Source of the DNA: Verrucomicrobiaceae bacterium
GTDB lineage: Bacteria > Verrucomicrobiota > Verrucomicrobiia > Verrucomicrobiales > Verrucomicrobiaceae
Assembly: GCA_027490195.1 (NCBI GenBank)
Contig: JAIXYN010000005.1
Coordinates: 214,129-278,128, forward strand
Reading direction: 5' to 3'
Length of the DNA stretch: 64,000 nt
Made by a program: the position numbers and the translations under genes. The notes beneath the pieces are model-generated. The model ran no database searches. It worked only from the letters and a program-made list of their open reading frames with translations, and was not told the DNA's origin. Numbering within the stretch: the stretch's first letter is position 1; each line of letters begins with the position of its first letter. Positions 15,917-24,655 of the stretch are shown one piece after another.

Positions 15917-17747
15917 AGCTGTTTGTGGATGAAAATTCGCATGACACGACAACGCCTTTTCTTCGGCCATTGCGCACACTGAGGGTGCCGCCGCTCATTT
16001 CCGCACGGTAGCGCATGATGCGCAGGCCCATGCCATCTCCTGGGAGCTTGGCTTTGAGACCGGCCCCGTCGTCAGTGATGGTCAAGGTGGATGCTGTGAG
16101 GCGGATGCGAATGTTTTTGGCCTTCCCGTGTTTCACGGCATTGCTCACGGCCTCCTGGGTGATGCGGTAGAGATGCATCATCGCGGTCTCATTTTGGATG
16201 GGCGCGGACTCGAGGCATTCGAAGCGGCACTTCACGTCAAATAGCTCGCTGGACTGCGTGGCGAGGTTTTGGAGCGCCCTCGTGAAACCGCCCTGCTCCG
16301 GTGCAACGGGGTGCAGGCCGCGTGCAAGGCTGCGTGCATGCGAGAGGGCTTTTTGCAGCAGTTCGCTGATCTTTTTGGCTGCGGCGCTCTGCGGTGACTT
16401 TTCTGCCATCAGCGTGCGCTGGAGCACATCGGCCATCATCCAAGCCCCGGCGAGCTGCTGGCCGAGGTCGTCATGCAAGTCCTGGCCGATGCGGCGCTGC
16501 TCGCGCTCGCTGATCTGAAGAATCTCCTCCTCGAGCTGCCGCCGTGCCACGATTTGCTCCATGAGCTCAGCTGTGCGTTGCTGCACACGCTGCTCCAGTT
16601 CGGCATTCAGCAGGAGGATCGTTTGCTCAGCATTTTTTCGCTCGGTGATGTCCGTGATGTCGATGATGATGAGCGCCCCCTCGGGTGTCTCCACCTGACT
16701 GAGGCTGATCTCCATCGGGAACTCGCTTCCGTCCTTCCGCAGCCCGGCTAGCTCCATGCCACGAAATCGCTCCGCATGCTCAGGTCGCGCTAGGAAGTCC
16801 TTCCGCTGCTTGCCAAAGCGATCACGCTCACTTGGAGCAAGCATCATCTCAAAGGCCGTGCCGATCATGGCCTTGCGCGGGATGCCGAAAAGTCTTTCCG
16901 CGCGCGCATTGGCCAGCCACATGCAGCCCAGTGAATCCAGGATGACAAATCCGTCTGGCGCGGCCTCCAGCAAGCGGTCAAAAATGAGTCGGTCCACATT
17001 TCTCTGGGTGATGTCGCGCGAGATTTTGGAGAAGCCGGTGAGATGGCCCGCAGCATTTTTCAGCGGTGAGATGGATATTGAGATGTCGATGATGCGGCCA
17101 TCTTTGCGAACGCGCTGCGTCTCGTAGTGCTCGATTCGCTTGCCACGGCGGATGTAGCGGCGGAAGGCGGCCTCGTCATCCGCTGCTTGCGGCGGGCGCA
17201 AGAACGACACCGGTTTGCCGACGGCTTCTTCGGCCGAAAATTGAAAAATCCGCTCTGCCCCGGCATTCCACGTCTGGATCACGCCTGCGAGATCGAGGGT
17301 TATAATCGCGTCGTCGGAGGATTCCACGACGGCGGCGAGACGGTTGCGGATCGCCTCCGCCGCCTCGTGCTCGGTGATGTCGCGGGCAATGCCTCCGATC
17401 TGATATGGCTTGCCGTTCTTGCGTCCAAGAATGATGCCGCGATCCGCAATCCAACGCACCTGACCATCTCGATTAATGACGCGGTAGTGCGCTTCATAAT
17501 CGGCCTTTTCACCATCGAACCACTGCTGCAGCGCCTCACGCACTGCCTTGCGGTCCTCTGGGTGGATGCATTCATCCCACAGCGCCGGCCTTCGATGCAG
17601 TTCTTCCACGCCCACCCCCCAAATGCGCTCAAAGGCGGTGCTCACATAGGAAAAGCGGGGTGGATCGAGTTCCTTGAACCACAACACATCGCCGATATTC
17701 TCGACGAGAAGTCGGAAGCGAGCCTCATCTGGTGATGGAGGGGTCAT
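15855..17747 (-). CDS. PAS-domain sensor histidine kinase (HisKA_3/NarX type)
   Basis: The start is taken as ATG 17747; a TTG at 17771 overlapping the previous stop is an alternative. The protein (630 residues) has no membrane segment. Three PAS domains follow one another (about 5-130, 135-250, 255-375), then a coiled-coil (ELEQRVQQRTAELMEQ). The HisKA_3 dimerisation domain has the phospho-acceptor His in RIGQDLHDDLGQQL (about 425). The HATPase has YRITQEAVSNAVKHGKA (N box) and ITDDGAGL, MGLRIMRYRA (G boxes). Cytosolic PAS kinases of this type often sense redox or oxygen; no haem or flavin ligand can be assigned here. It pairs with the NarL-type regulator. Confidence 0.92.
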   Translation of the reverse strand: MTPPSPDEARFRLLVENIGDVLWFKELDPPRFSYVSTAFERIWGVGVEELHRRPALWDECIHPEDRKAVREALQQWFDGEKADYEAHYRVINRDGQVRWIADRGIILGRKNGKPYQIGGIARDITEHEAAEAIRNRLAAVVESSDDAIITLDLAGVIQTWNAGAERIFQFSAEEAVGKPVSFLRPPQAADDEAAFRRYIRRGKRIEHYETQRVRKDGRIIDISISISPLKNAAGHLTGFSKISRDITQRNVDRLIFDRLLEAAPDGFVILDSLGCMWLANARAERLFGIPRKAMIGTAFEMMLAPSERDRFGKQRKDFLARPEHAERFRGMELAGLRKDGSEFPMEISLSQVETPEGALIIIDITDITERKNAEQTILLLNAELEQRVQQRTAELMEQIVARRQLEEEILQISEREQRRIGQDLHDDLGQQLAGAWMMADVLQRTLMAEKSPQSAAAKKISELLQKALSHARSLARGLHPVAPEQGGFTRALQNLATQSSELFDVKCRFECLESAPIQNETAMMHLYRITQEAVSNAVKHGKAKNIRIRLTASTLTITDDGAGLKAKLPGDGMGLRIMRYRAEMSGGTLSVRNGRRKGVVVSCEFSSTNSYAEENKPSNIATQKARTRRR

Positions 17748-17767
17748 GGGCACAAATGCAGTCTGGA

Positions 17768-18667
17768 TCAAAACTGCCAGCGCACATTCAAAGCACTGAA
17801 CGGAGCGGATTCGAGCGTCTCATTGGCAAGCACATTGTTATTTCCATCGCGCAGCTCCAGTTCGCCGCCGACGTTCATGCCGGCACGCACGGAGATGGAA
17901 AAGCGGTCCGTGACCTGGTAGATTACCGAAGCGGCGGTTTGCCAGCCGTTCAGCTCAACGCGGTTCACATTCGGGTCTTCCACATCCCACGAGCCGCCGC
18001 TCGGGTAAGCGCTGAGGCTTAGCGTCACGCGATCCGTTGCACGCCATCCAAGCACCACAAATGGCGGCGTCACCTGCACGATGAAGGGATCCGGCTTCCA
18101 GATGAAGCCGAGCGCTGGAACGATCATGCCTTCCTGCGCTCCGTATTGCGCGAAGAAGCCGCCCGCGAGGCTGAAGCTGTCTGTGAAGCGGTAGCCGAGC
18201 AGCCCAAGGCCAGAGACTTCAAAGTCATCCAACGACAAGCCCTGAAAATCCGTCCCAATGCCCGGCGTCACAAAGCCCAGGCCCCACCAGCGCGACTGCT
18301 CCGGTCGCCAGAACAAGCTGAGCTGCGCCTCCAGCGTGTGCAGTGTCTCGCGTTGCAGGCCAAGGAATCCATTGAAGTCCAGCTCGCTCAGATTGTAGCT
18401 CAACGAAGCGCTCATGCGCAGCGCGTTCACCTTCTTTGTCCAAAAGGGCAGAATGGTACGAACCTCCATGAAATCCAATCCGCCAGGCCGATTTGCCAAG
18501 TCCTGCGTGTCGATGAAAGTCGTGTCCACCATGTAGCCCGGTCTTCCGAAACCAAAAGCGGCCGGGTCGATGAGATCGACGGAGCGTGCAGCGGTGGTTT
18601 CAGGTGCGGTTTGAGCAGACAGTGTAAGCGTGGTGGCAAAGAAGAGCGTGGCGAGGTGTGTTTTCAT
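17768..18667 (-). CDS. Outer-membrane beta-barrel protein, DUF6268-like
   Basis: The 299-residue protein has a signal peptide (MKTHLATLFFATTLTLSAQ) and then alternating amphipathic strands (LRMSASLSYNLSEL, HTLEAQLSLFWRP, GLGLLGYRFTDSFSLAGGFF, RVTLSLSAYPSG, RFSISVRAGMNVGG) ending in LNVRWQF, an aromatic C-terminal residue typical of outer-membrane barrels. The layout matches DUF6268 proteins of Bacteroidetes and Verrucomicrobia, whose role is unknown. It lies 39 bases after the ATPase gene and its stop is 20 bases before the kinase start, so an operon is likely. Confidence 0.75.
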   Translation of the reverse strand: MKTHLATLFFATTLTLSAQTAPETTAARSVDLIDPAAFGFGRPGYMVDTTFIDTQDLANRPGGLDFMEVRTILPFWTKKVNALRMSASLSYNLSELDFNGFLGLQRETLHTLEAQLSLFWRPEQSRWWGLGFVTPGIGTDFQGLSLDDFEVSGLGLLGYRFTDSFSLAGGFFAQYGAQEGMIVPALGFIWKPDPFIVQVTPPFVVLGWRATDRVTLSLSAYPSGGSWDVEDPNVNRVELNGWQTAASVIYQVTDRFSISVRAGMNVGGELELRDGNNNVLANETLESAPFSALNVRWQF

Positions 18668-18706
18668 TAAAGGGGATGGATGTGTTGGAGGCAGGCGAAC
18701 TACGCG

Positions 18707-21427
18707 TCAGCGAGCGCTGCGGATTTTCTTTTCGATTTCCACGAGTACTAAGGCACCAGCGGCCACGCCGATTATGCGCAACCAGGCAGTGGCTTCGATC
18801 GGGGCGGTATGGAGGAAACGGTTCATCAGCGGCAAGTAGGTGAAGAGAAGCTGCAATAAGACCGTGAGGGCGATGCCGAGCAGCAGGCGCGGATTCGTGA
18901 AGAAACCGAGCGCGAAAATGCTGCGGCGGAGACTGCGGCAACTGAGAAGGTACGCGCTGGCGACGGCGACGACCGTATTCACCACAGCAGTGCGGCTGGC
19001 GGCGATACTGGCACCTCCGCTTTGCGCATCAAAGAAGACCCAGTAGCTGCCAGCGAGCATGATGAGCGAGACCAGGCCGGTGCGCATGAACATGGCCAGA
19101 TCAAAGATCGGCGTCTTTTGATCACGCGGCGGACGCTTCATGATGTCGGCCTCCGGTGGCTCAAAGACGAGCATCAGACCGAGCAGGATGGCGGTGGTTA
19201 GATTCACCCACAGCAAATGCACGGGCAAAGTCGGCAGCGTGAGGCCGAGCACGACGCTGGTGAGCAGGATGAGCGCGAAGCCAACGCTGACCGGCAAAGT
19301 CCAGACGAGGAACTTGATGAGGTTGTCATACACACCACGGCCCTCCTCCACTGCGGCGGCGATGGTGGCGAAGTTATCATCCGTGAGGACCATGCTGGCA
19401 GCCCCTTTCGCCACATCCGTGCCGGTGATTCCCATGGCGATGCCGATGTCCGCCTGCTTCAAAGCGGGACCGTCATTGACCCCATCACCGGTCATGGCGA
19501 TGATGTGGCCGCGACTTTGCAGGGCACGCACGAGGCGCAGTTTCTGCTCCGGTGCCACGCGGGCAAAGACCGCCGTGCGGTCAGCTATTTCAGGCAGGTC
19601 GGCATCACTGATCGCGGCCAGCTCACGACCAGCAATGGCAGGCACCGTATCGGCACCCGTGATCCCGATTTTCATCGCAATGGCTTGTGCGGTGACGGCG
19701 TGGTCACCTGTGATCATCTTCACGCGAATCCCTGCAGCCTGACAGCGTGCCACGGCAGCAATGGCCTCATCACGCGGTGGATCCATCATGCCTTGAATGC
19801 CAAGAAAGGTCAGCCCATCGCTGACATGATGATGCCCGAGGTCCTCGGTGACGTGCGAACCATCGCGCCGAGCAAAAGCGATGACTCTCATGCCTTCAGC
19901 GGCGAACGACCGCGCCACTTCGCGGATGGCATCCGCATCAAGATCCACGACCTCGCCCCGCGCATCGAGCATGTGGCTGCAACGCTCGATGAGCCGCTCC
20001 AAGGCACCAGCTTTGTAGATGCGGAGGCCTTGTGCGTGGTCGTGCAACGTCGCTCGAAACATGTGATCACTCTCAAAGGGGATCATGTCCACCCGTGGTG
20101 AGGCTGCATGGATGGCGGCATGACGCAGCCCGGCTTTTTCAGCGGCGACGAGCAGCGCGCCTTCGGTGGGATCACCAGCGATGCTCCAGACGCCTTCTTT
20201 TTCGACGATGGCGGAGTCATTGCAGAGCATGCCAGCATGTAGGCACTCGTGCAGCGCTGGCTTCGCGTCGGCGGAAATCTTGCATTGCGCATCATCGACA
20301 AGCTCGCCGCGTGGTTCGTAGCCGGTGCCGGAGACATGGAAGGTTTCCCCACCGGAATAAATGCTCTGCACGGTCATTTTATTTTGCGTGAGCGTGCCGG
20401 TTTTGTCTGAGCAGATGACCGTGGTGCAGCCGAGGGTCTCGACAGCGGGCAACTTGCGGATGATGGCCTGGCGCTTGGCCATGCGGCTCACACCGATGGC
20501 GAGCACGATGGTGATAGCTGCGGGCAGTCCCTCAGGAATGACACCGACAGCCAGCGCCACACTTGCCATGAGCATATCGATGACGCTGCCACCACGCACC
20601 AGCACGCCGTAGGCAAACAAGACCGCCGCCAGTGCCAAAATAATCCACAGCAACAGGCCGCTGAAGTGCGCGAGCTTTCGCGTGAGCGGTGTGGTGAGGT
20701 CCACCGCCTCCGCAATGAGGAAAGCCACACGCCCGGTCTCCGTGCGGTCGCCCGTGGCCCATACGACACCGGTGCCGCTGCCCGCAGTGACGAGGGAACC
20801 TGCGTAGGCCATGTTCACGCGGTCGGCCAGCACCGTATCGGCCTGCAGCGGGTCGGGTCGCTTACTCGCGGGCACGGATTCACCAGTGAGCGCGGATTCA
20901 TCCATTTGCAGGCTCTGGGTTTCGAGCAAACGCATGTCCGCAGGAACACGATCACCCCCGGTGAGCATGACGATGTCTCCAGGCACAAGTTCAGTACTGT
21001 TCACTCGGATTTTTTTACCATCCCGCCGCACCACGGCCTCAGCGACAACCATTTTCATGAGGGCTTCGAGCGCATGCTCCGCCTTCGACTCCTGGAAAAA
21101 GCCCACGACGGCATTCACCACCACGACGATGAAAATCACCGAGGCATCCACCCACCCGCCAAGAAAACCCGTGACCGCCGCCGCCACGATGAGCACGAGC
21201 ACGAGCGGTGCGGTAAACTGCCGCAGCAACCTCTTCCACGTCGGCGTGCCGCCACGCACCTTGACGCAGTTTTCGCCATGCCGCCGCAGCCTTTCCGCCG
21301 CCTCTGCGCTTGTGAGTCCAAATTCCAGTGAAGCCCCCGTGAATCGCAGGGCATCGCAAAGCGGAAGATCGTGTGCAGTAGTCGCAGTCAAGTTGTGCAA
21401 AGAACTCGAGGCATCCCCGAAGGACAA
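18707..21427 (-). CDS. P-type cation-transporting ATPase (P2, calcium-type)
   Basis: The 906-residue membrane pump carries the actuator motif LTGES (180-184), the phosphorylated Asp341 in CSDKTGTLTQNK, PEGLP in M4 (298-302), and the hinge MTGDGVNDGPALKQADIG. Ten TM helices are visible, with a six-helix C-terminal block. PEGLP and length are those of P2-type Ca2+ (or Na+/K+) pumps such as CtpF-like ATPases; metal-binding CPX motifs of heavy-metal pumps are absent. The first codon is TTG directly after a stop, so the start is uncertain. As first gene of the two-component operon, its expression may be under the kinase it is made with. Confidence 0.9.
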   Translation of the reverse strand: MSFGDASSSLHNLTATTAHDLPLCDALRFTGASLEFGLTSAEAAERLRRHGENCVKVRGGTPTWKRLLRQFTAPLVLVLIVAAAVTGFLGGWVDASVIFIVVVVNAVVGFFQESKAEHALEALMKMVVAEAVVRRDGKKIRVNSTELVPGDIVMLTGGDRVPADMRLLETQSLQMDESALTGESVPASKRPDPLQADTVLADRVNMAYAGSLVTAGSGTGVVWATGDRTETGRVAFLIAEAVDLTTPLTRKLAHFSGLLLWIILALAAVLFAYGVLVRGGSVIDMLMASVALAVGVIPEGLPAAITIVLAIGVSRMAKRQAIIRKLPAVETLGCTTVICSDKTGTLTQNKMTVQSIYSGGETFHVSGTGYEPRGELVDDAQCKISADAKPALHECLHAGMLCNDSAIVEKEGVWSIAGDPTEGALLVAAEKAGLRHAAIHAASPRVDMIPFESDHMFRATLHDHAQGLRIYKAGALERLIERCSHMLDARGEVVDLDADAIREVARSFAAEGMRVIAFARRDGSHVTEDLGHHHVSDGLTFLGIQGMMDPPRDEAIAAVARCQAAGIRVKMITGDHAVTAQAIAMKIGITGADTVPAIAGRELAAISDADLPEIADRTAVFARVAPEQKLRLVRALQSRGHIIAMTGDGVNDGPALKQADIGIAMGITGTDVAKGAASMVLTDDNFATIAAAVEEGRGVYDNLIKFLVWTLPVSVGFALILLTSVVLGLTLPTLPVHLLWVNLTTAILLGLMLVFEPPEADIMKRPPRDQKTPIFDLAMFMRTGLVSLIMLAGSYWVFFDAQSGGASIAASRTAVVNTVVAVASAYLLSCRSLRRSIFALGFFTNPRLLLGIALTVLLQLLFTYLPLMNRFLHTAPIEATAWLRIIGVAAGALVLVEIEKKIRSAR

Positions 21428-21596
21428 TCAGCAAATGGCTGAGTCTGGTTGGTCGCATACCAGGGCGGTGAGACCACGATGCCACTCATGAAGTGTTTCA
21501 AACCGGAGAGTCATGATGCTCCTGTGAGATTACCTCCGGCAAAGGTATGTACATCTTCGCGGCAGCACTGAGGAGCGGGCTCAGCGGAACCACCGC

Positions 21597-23261
21597 CTAT
21601 TTAGCAGCGCTATTCAGCGGGAAGGTCAGGCCGCGAGGACCATAGACAGGCAGGCTCATTCCGGCTTCATGGGCGCCGAAATCAGCCGCCGCGCCATTGA
21701 AGGTGTCGTTGACGTTTGAAATGGGCATCGCGATGTCCTGGGCAGCGGAGTCGAGCTTGAGGCGCAGATCGGGCGGCTCATAGAATTTGGCGGGATCTTC
21801 AGGAAAGAGGGTCTGTGCCAGCACATCCAGCGTGACCTCCACTCCGTGGGACTCAAACTCGGTGCCGGGCAGTCTATTGAAGGTCCAAGAACGCAGCTTT
21901 CCTTCAAACGTGAGGTCGTGCGTGGCGTAGGCGTTGAAGTCGATGATGCAGTGCTCGCCAAAACTCTGCACGTCTGCAGCACGCCCGCGTCCGGGGCTGT
22001 AGCCACCGTATTTCACACCCTGCGGCGTTTTGCCACCGATGAAGAGGTTGTTTTGAATCAAAGCGTGATCAAAGGGCTCGCTCGTGGAGTTGCCGAAGCC
22101 ATCGCCCGCTTTGACAACGGTGTTGTGCAGGATGACATCGCCTATGCTAAAGCGGTGAAGTTTGAAGGCACCGTAGGTGAGGTTGAACATGACATTGCGG
22201 ATGAAGTAGTTTGGGCCGCCGAGGCCGGGCTGGCTGCTGATGCCGACGAAGCAGTTGGTGAGGCGATTGCGCATGATGCGGCAGTTGTGATGTGCGAAAT
22301 CAGCTTCGATGCCGTCGTCGAGTCCGGCGCTGATGTCGTTATTGAGGATGTCATTGCACGCCTGCGACACCGCGCCGCCATCCTCCATGTGGGAGATGCA
22401 GTCGCGGAAGCCGCTGACGCGGTTGTGGCGGATCACATTGCCGCTGCCGGTAAATTCGATGCCCTCGCCTTCATTGTCGCCACCCGCACCCATGATGGCG
22501 GGGTCCCACTTGCGGATGCCAGTGATCACGTTGTCCTCGACGCAGGCGTTCATCATGCCGGGCTTGTATGCCTTGATACCATATTGTGCCGTGATCTTGC
22601 AGCGCCTCACCACACAGTGCTCGGTGTTGTTCAGGCGCACCGGGCCATTCACCGTGACGCCTTCCAGATACACCCATTTTCGGTCGGCGAGCCCCGCTTC
22701 TTTGAAAATGGCGTTCCCACTCGTGCTGCGATACACGATAGGCCTCCCCGGCTCACCATCGCGATTGAAGCGCACCTCGCCGTAATCGCCATCAGCCAGC
22801 AAAAGCACCTCTCCGGGCTTCACGCTGTTTAGATCGGCCCTCGTGCCCTCTCTGGTCACCGCGTCCTTTGCGGCGATGGGTTCAGTCCTCGTGCTAGCCT
22901 TAATTAGGCGCGTGGCATCACCACCATCGGGGTCATGCAGCGCCAGCGCGATCTCATACTCCCTTCCCGCTTCCAAATCAAAGACGCTGCCGCTCAGACG
23001 ATTCGTCCAGGAGATGATCGGATCGGTCTTCTGGCTTGATCCCGCCGGGACGCGCCTTAGCGGCATGCCCCTGCGCCATTCGGCAGCCCCCACGGGGCGA
23101 AACTTGATTTCACAGACCGCATCGAGATCGTCATCGCCCTCGATCTGCCATTCGACAGCGAGATTCGTGATGGTTGGAAACGGAGAGGTGACTTCACCGG
23201 GCGTGGTGGAGTCGCCCGCATGCAAGCTGGCCAGCAAAAAGAACGGGAGCAGTCGAGTCAT
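21597..23261 (-). CDS. Secreted right-handed parallel beta-helix protein with N-terminal Fn3-like domain
   Basis: The 554-residue protein has a short signal peptide (MTRLLPFFLLASLHAG). Residues 20-125 look like a fibronectin-III-type sandwich (LAVEWQIEGDDDLDAVCEI, YEIALALHDPDGG). Residues 150-470 are beta-helix rungs: VVRRCKITAQYGIKAY, NVIRHNRVSGFRDCISH, NDILNNDISAGLDDGIEADF, CRIMRNRLTNCFVGISS, DVILHNTVVKAGDG, LIQNNLFIGG. This resembles chondroitinase-B- or alginate-lyase-like (PL6/PbH1) helices, but active residues cannot be assigned. It is probably an exported polysaccharide-acting enzyme. It lies 169 bases upstream of the P-type ATPase gene and is likely a separate unit. Confidence 0.78.
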   Translation of the reverse strand: MTRLLPFFLLASLHAGDSTTPGEVTSPFPTITNLAVEWQIEGDDDLDAVCEIKFRPVGAAEWRRGMPLRRVPAGSSQKTDPIISWTNRLSGSVFDLEAGREYEIALALHDPDGGDATRLIKASTRTEPIAAKDAVTREGTRADLNSVKPGEVLLLADGDYGEVRFNRDGEPGRPIVYRSTSGNAIFKEAGLADRKWVYLEGVTVNGPVRLNNTEHCVVRRCKITAQYGIKAYKPGMMNACVEDNVITGIRKWDPAIMGAGGDNEGEGIEFTGSGNVIRHNRVSGFRDCISHMEDGGAVSQACNDILNNDISAGLDDGIEADFAHHNCRIMRNRLTNCFVGISSQPGLGGPNYFIRNVMFNLTYGAFKLHRFSIGDVILHNTVVKAGDGFGNSTSEPFDHALIQNNLFIGGKTPQGVKYGGYSPGRGRAADVQSFGEHCIIDFNAYATHDLTFEGKLRSWTFNRLPGTEFESHGVEVTLDVLAQTLFPEDPAKFYEPPDLRLKLDSAAQDIAMPISNVNDTFNGAAADFGAHEAGMSLPVYGPRGLTFPLNSAAK

Positions 23262-23358
23262 AGAGTTTCATAGTGCATACCCCATTTCCGAACTACTGGT
23301 AAATGAAACTGTCAGGTGCACCTCCATACTCGCGCGTGCCTTCACACACTCCCGCCCA

Positions 23359-24039
23359 TCATTTGCCGGGGGACGGCGGCGGTTTGGCAGATGAAGTGGG
23401 TGATGCAGGAGCTTGCGCCGACGGCGGCGCACTGGGCAGCAACTGAGCCGGAGGCTGACTGCTGGGCAGCACTTGAACTGGCTTTGCAGCACCGGGAGAC
23501 GGCTGGGCCGGCACCGGCGATGATTCGACTTTCGTGGGGTTGATAGAGAATTTGGAGGGGATGGACGGAGCGCTGTTTGAGGTTACGCCCGGCTGTCCTG
23601 GAGCAGGAGGCTTGGAGGTCGTAGGGCGTGGCGGCGCATTGTTTCCAGGGAAAACCATTTGCCGCGCTGGAGCGGGTTGCCCCCCAGGATACTGATTTGG
23701 AAATACCCCCGGTCGGCCAGTCGGATAACCAGAGTAAGGAGGCACGCCAGGTGGGGTGCTGTGCCGCACCTGGTCAGGCCCAAAGGCCAGGAGGGCAGCC
23801 AGCACCGCGTAGTACGGCAGCATGCCCGGCCCCACGATTCGCCTCAGGCCTGCAGCCCACTGCGACCAAGCTGCCGGCTTGGAATCGCTCGAATAAGCCT
23901 CCAGCAGCATGAGCAGTAAAAACGCTGCCCACGGCACCCAGCCAGCACCTTGCGCACTGTGGACATGGGTGGACATCACCGCCCACAAGACGACTGCCAG
24001 ACTCAGGACTTTAGTGCAAAGGGACGCAGAGGCATTCAT
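23359..24039 (-). CDS. Membrane protein with proline-rich tail
   Basis: Of 226 residues the first about 90 form three hydrophobic segments (VLSLAVVLWAVM, WVPWAAFLLLMLLEA, MLPYYAVLAALLAFG). The remainder is extremely rich in Pro, Ser, Ala and Gln (PPGVPPYSGYPTGRPG, QPSPGAAKPVQVLPSSQ, PPSAQAPASPTSSAKPPPSP). Such a tail is probably disordered and extends into the periplasm or cytosol. I recognise no family. The gene is flanked upstream by an AT-rich region. Confidence 0.65.
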   Translation of the reverse strand: MNASASLCTKVLSLAVVLWAVMSTHVHSAQGAGWVPWAAFLLLMLLEAYSSDSKPAAWSQWAAGLRRIVGPGMLPYYAVLAALLAFGPDQVRHSTPPGVPPYSGYPTGRPGVFPNQYPGGQPAPARQMVFPGNNAPPRPTTSKPPAPGQPGVTSNSAPSIPSKFSINPTKVESSPVPAQPSPGAAKPVQVLPSSQPPAQLLPSAPPSAQAPASPTSSAKPPPSPGK

Positions 24040-24245
24040 GGTGATTGGTCAGTGAATTGATTCAGGCCTTTTTATTGCCCAAGTCGGATCATCCTTGCAA
24101 CTGAATCCTACATCAAAAACGAAATCCCTTGAGCAATGTCGAGACATTTCATTTCAAATCATTGCGATTTTACATCTAAGACATTCGCTCAATCCAAGAC
24201 GTCAGCCTCTTGATTTAGTGAATTCATTGATTCATTCTGATTGAT
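24040..24245. promoter_or_regulatory. AT-rich upstream region with GATTCATT repeats
   Basis: This stretch is much richer in A and T than its surroundings. Near 24220-24253 it holds direct repeats of ATTCATTGATTCATT/GATTGATTCATT. It precedes the minus-strand Pro-rich membrane protein gene, so it probably contains that promoter. No sigma-factor boxes can be assigned with confidence. Confidence 0.35.
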
Positions 24246-24455
24246 TCATTCCAGGGGCTTGAGGCGCAGCTCAAGGCCGAACTGATCGCGCCGGACCTCG
24301 AAGATGCCATCCACGAACTTTTTGCTCCCCAGCGCCACGATGTCGGTGAAGTAGCAAACACGGAGTCGCACCAGCTCTGCGGTGCTGAGTTTACCTATTT
24401 CCGCCAGCACGTTTTCACCCGAGGCACCAGCGAGCGGCGCTGGAGGAGTTTTCAC
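24246..24455 (-). pseudogene. Probable C-terminal fragment of a REP-associated transposase-like protein
   Basis: The frame contains LRVCYFTDIVALGSKKFVDGIFEVRRDQFG, close to the tail of many verrucomicrobial RAYT-like proteins (RYF-DG-VLGS--FV---F). Neither the HUH core nor the usual Gly-Ala-Arg-Arg end is present, and there is no ATG (the start would be GTG at 24455). The frame stays open upstream without a natural start. I read it as a decayed transposase remnant; a short expressed protein is the alternative. Confidence 0.4.
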
Positions 24456-24607
24456 ACAGCCTGTGAAGCCGAGCCTAAAATACCTAAGCAGGGTGGTTTC
24501 AGATCTGCGGAGATGTGAAAAGGGAAAAGAGAGGTAGAGGTTAGTCAGGAGGGCAGGCTGACTAGGAGAACAAGAACGATTCGAGAGGGCGCGGGCGTCC
24601 CCTCATT

Positions 24608-24634
24608 CCTCGATGCAGAGTTGCAGCATCGAGG
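24608..24634 (-). terminator. Hairpin downstream of serA
   Basis: A perfect 9-bp stem (CCTCGATGC/GCATCGAGG) with a 9-base loop lies 22 bases past the serA stop. No U-run follows on the minus strand, so it may be a processed 3' end or a weak terminator. Confidence 0.4.
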
Positions 24635-24655
24635 ACGAGGACAATTCGCTGGCGC

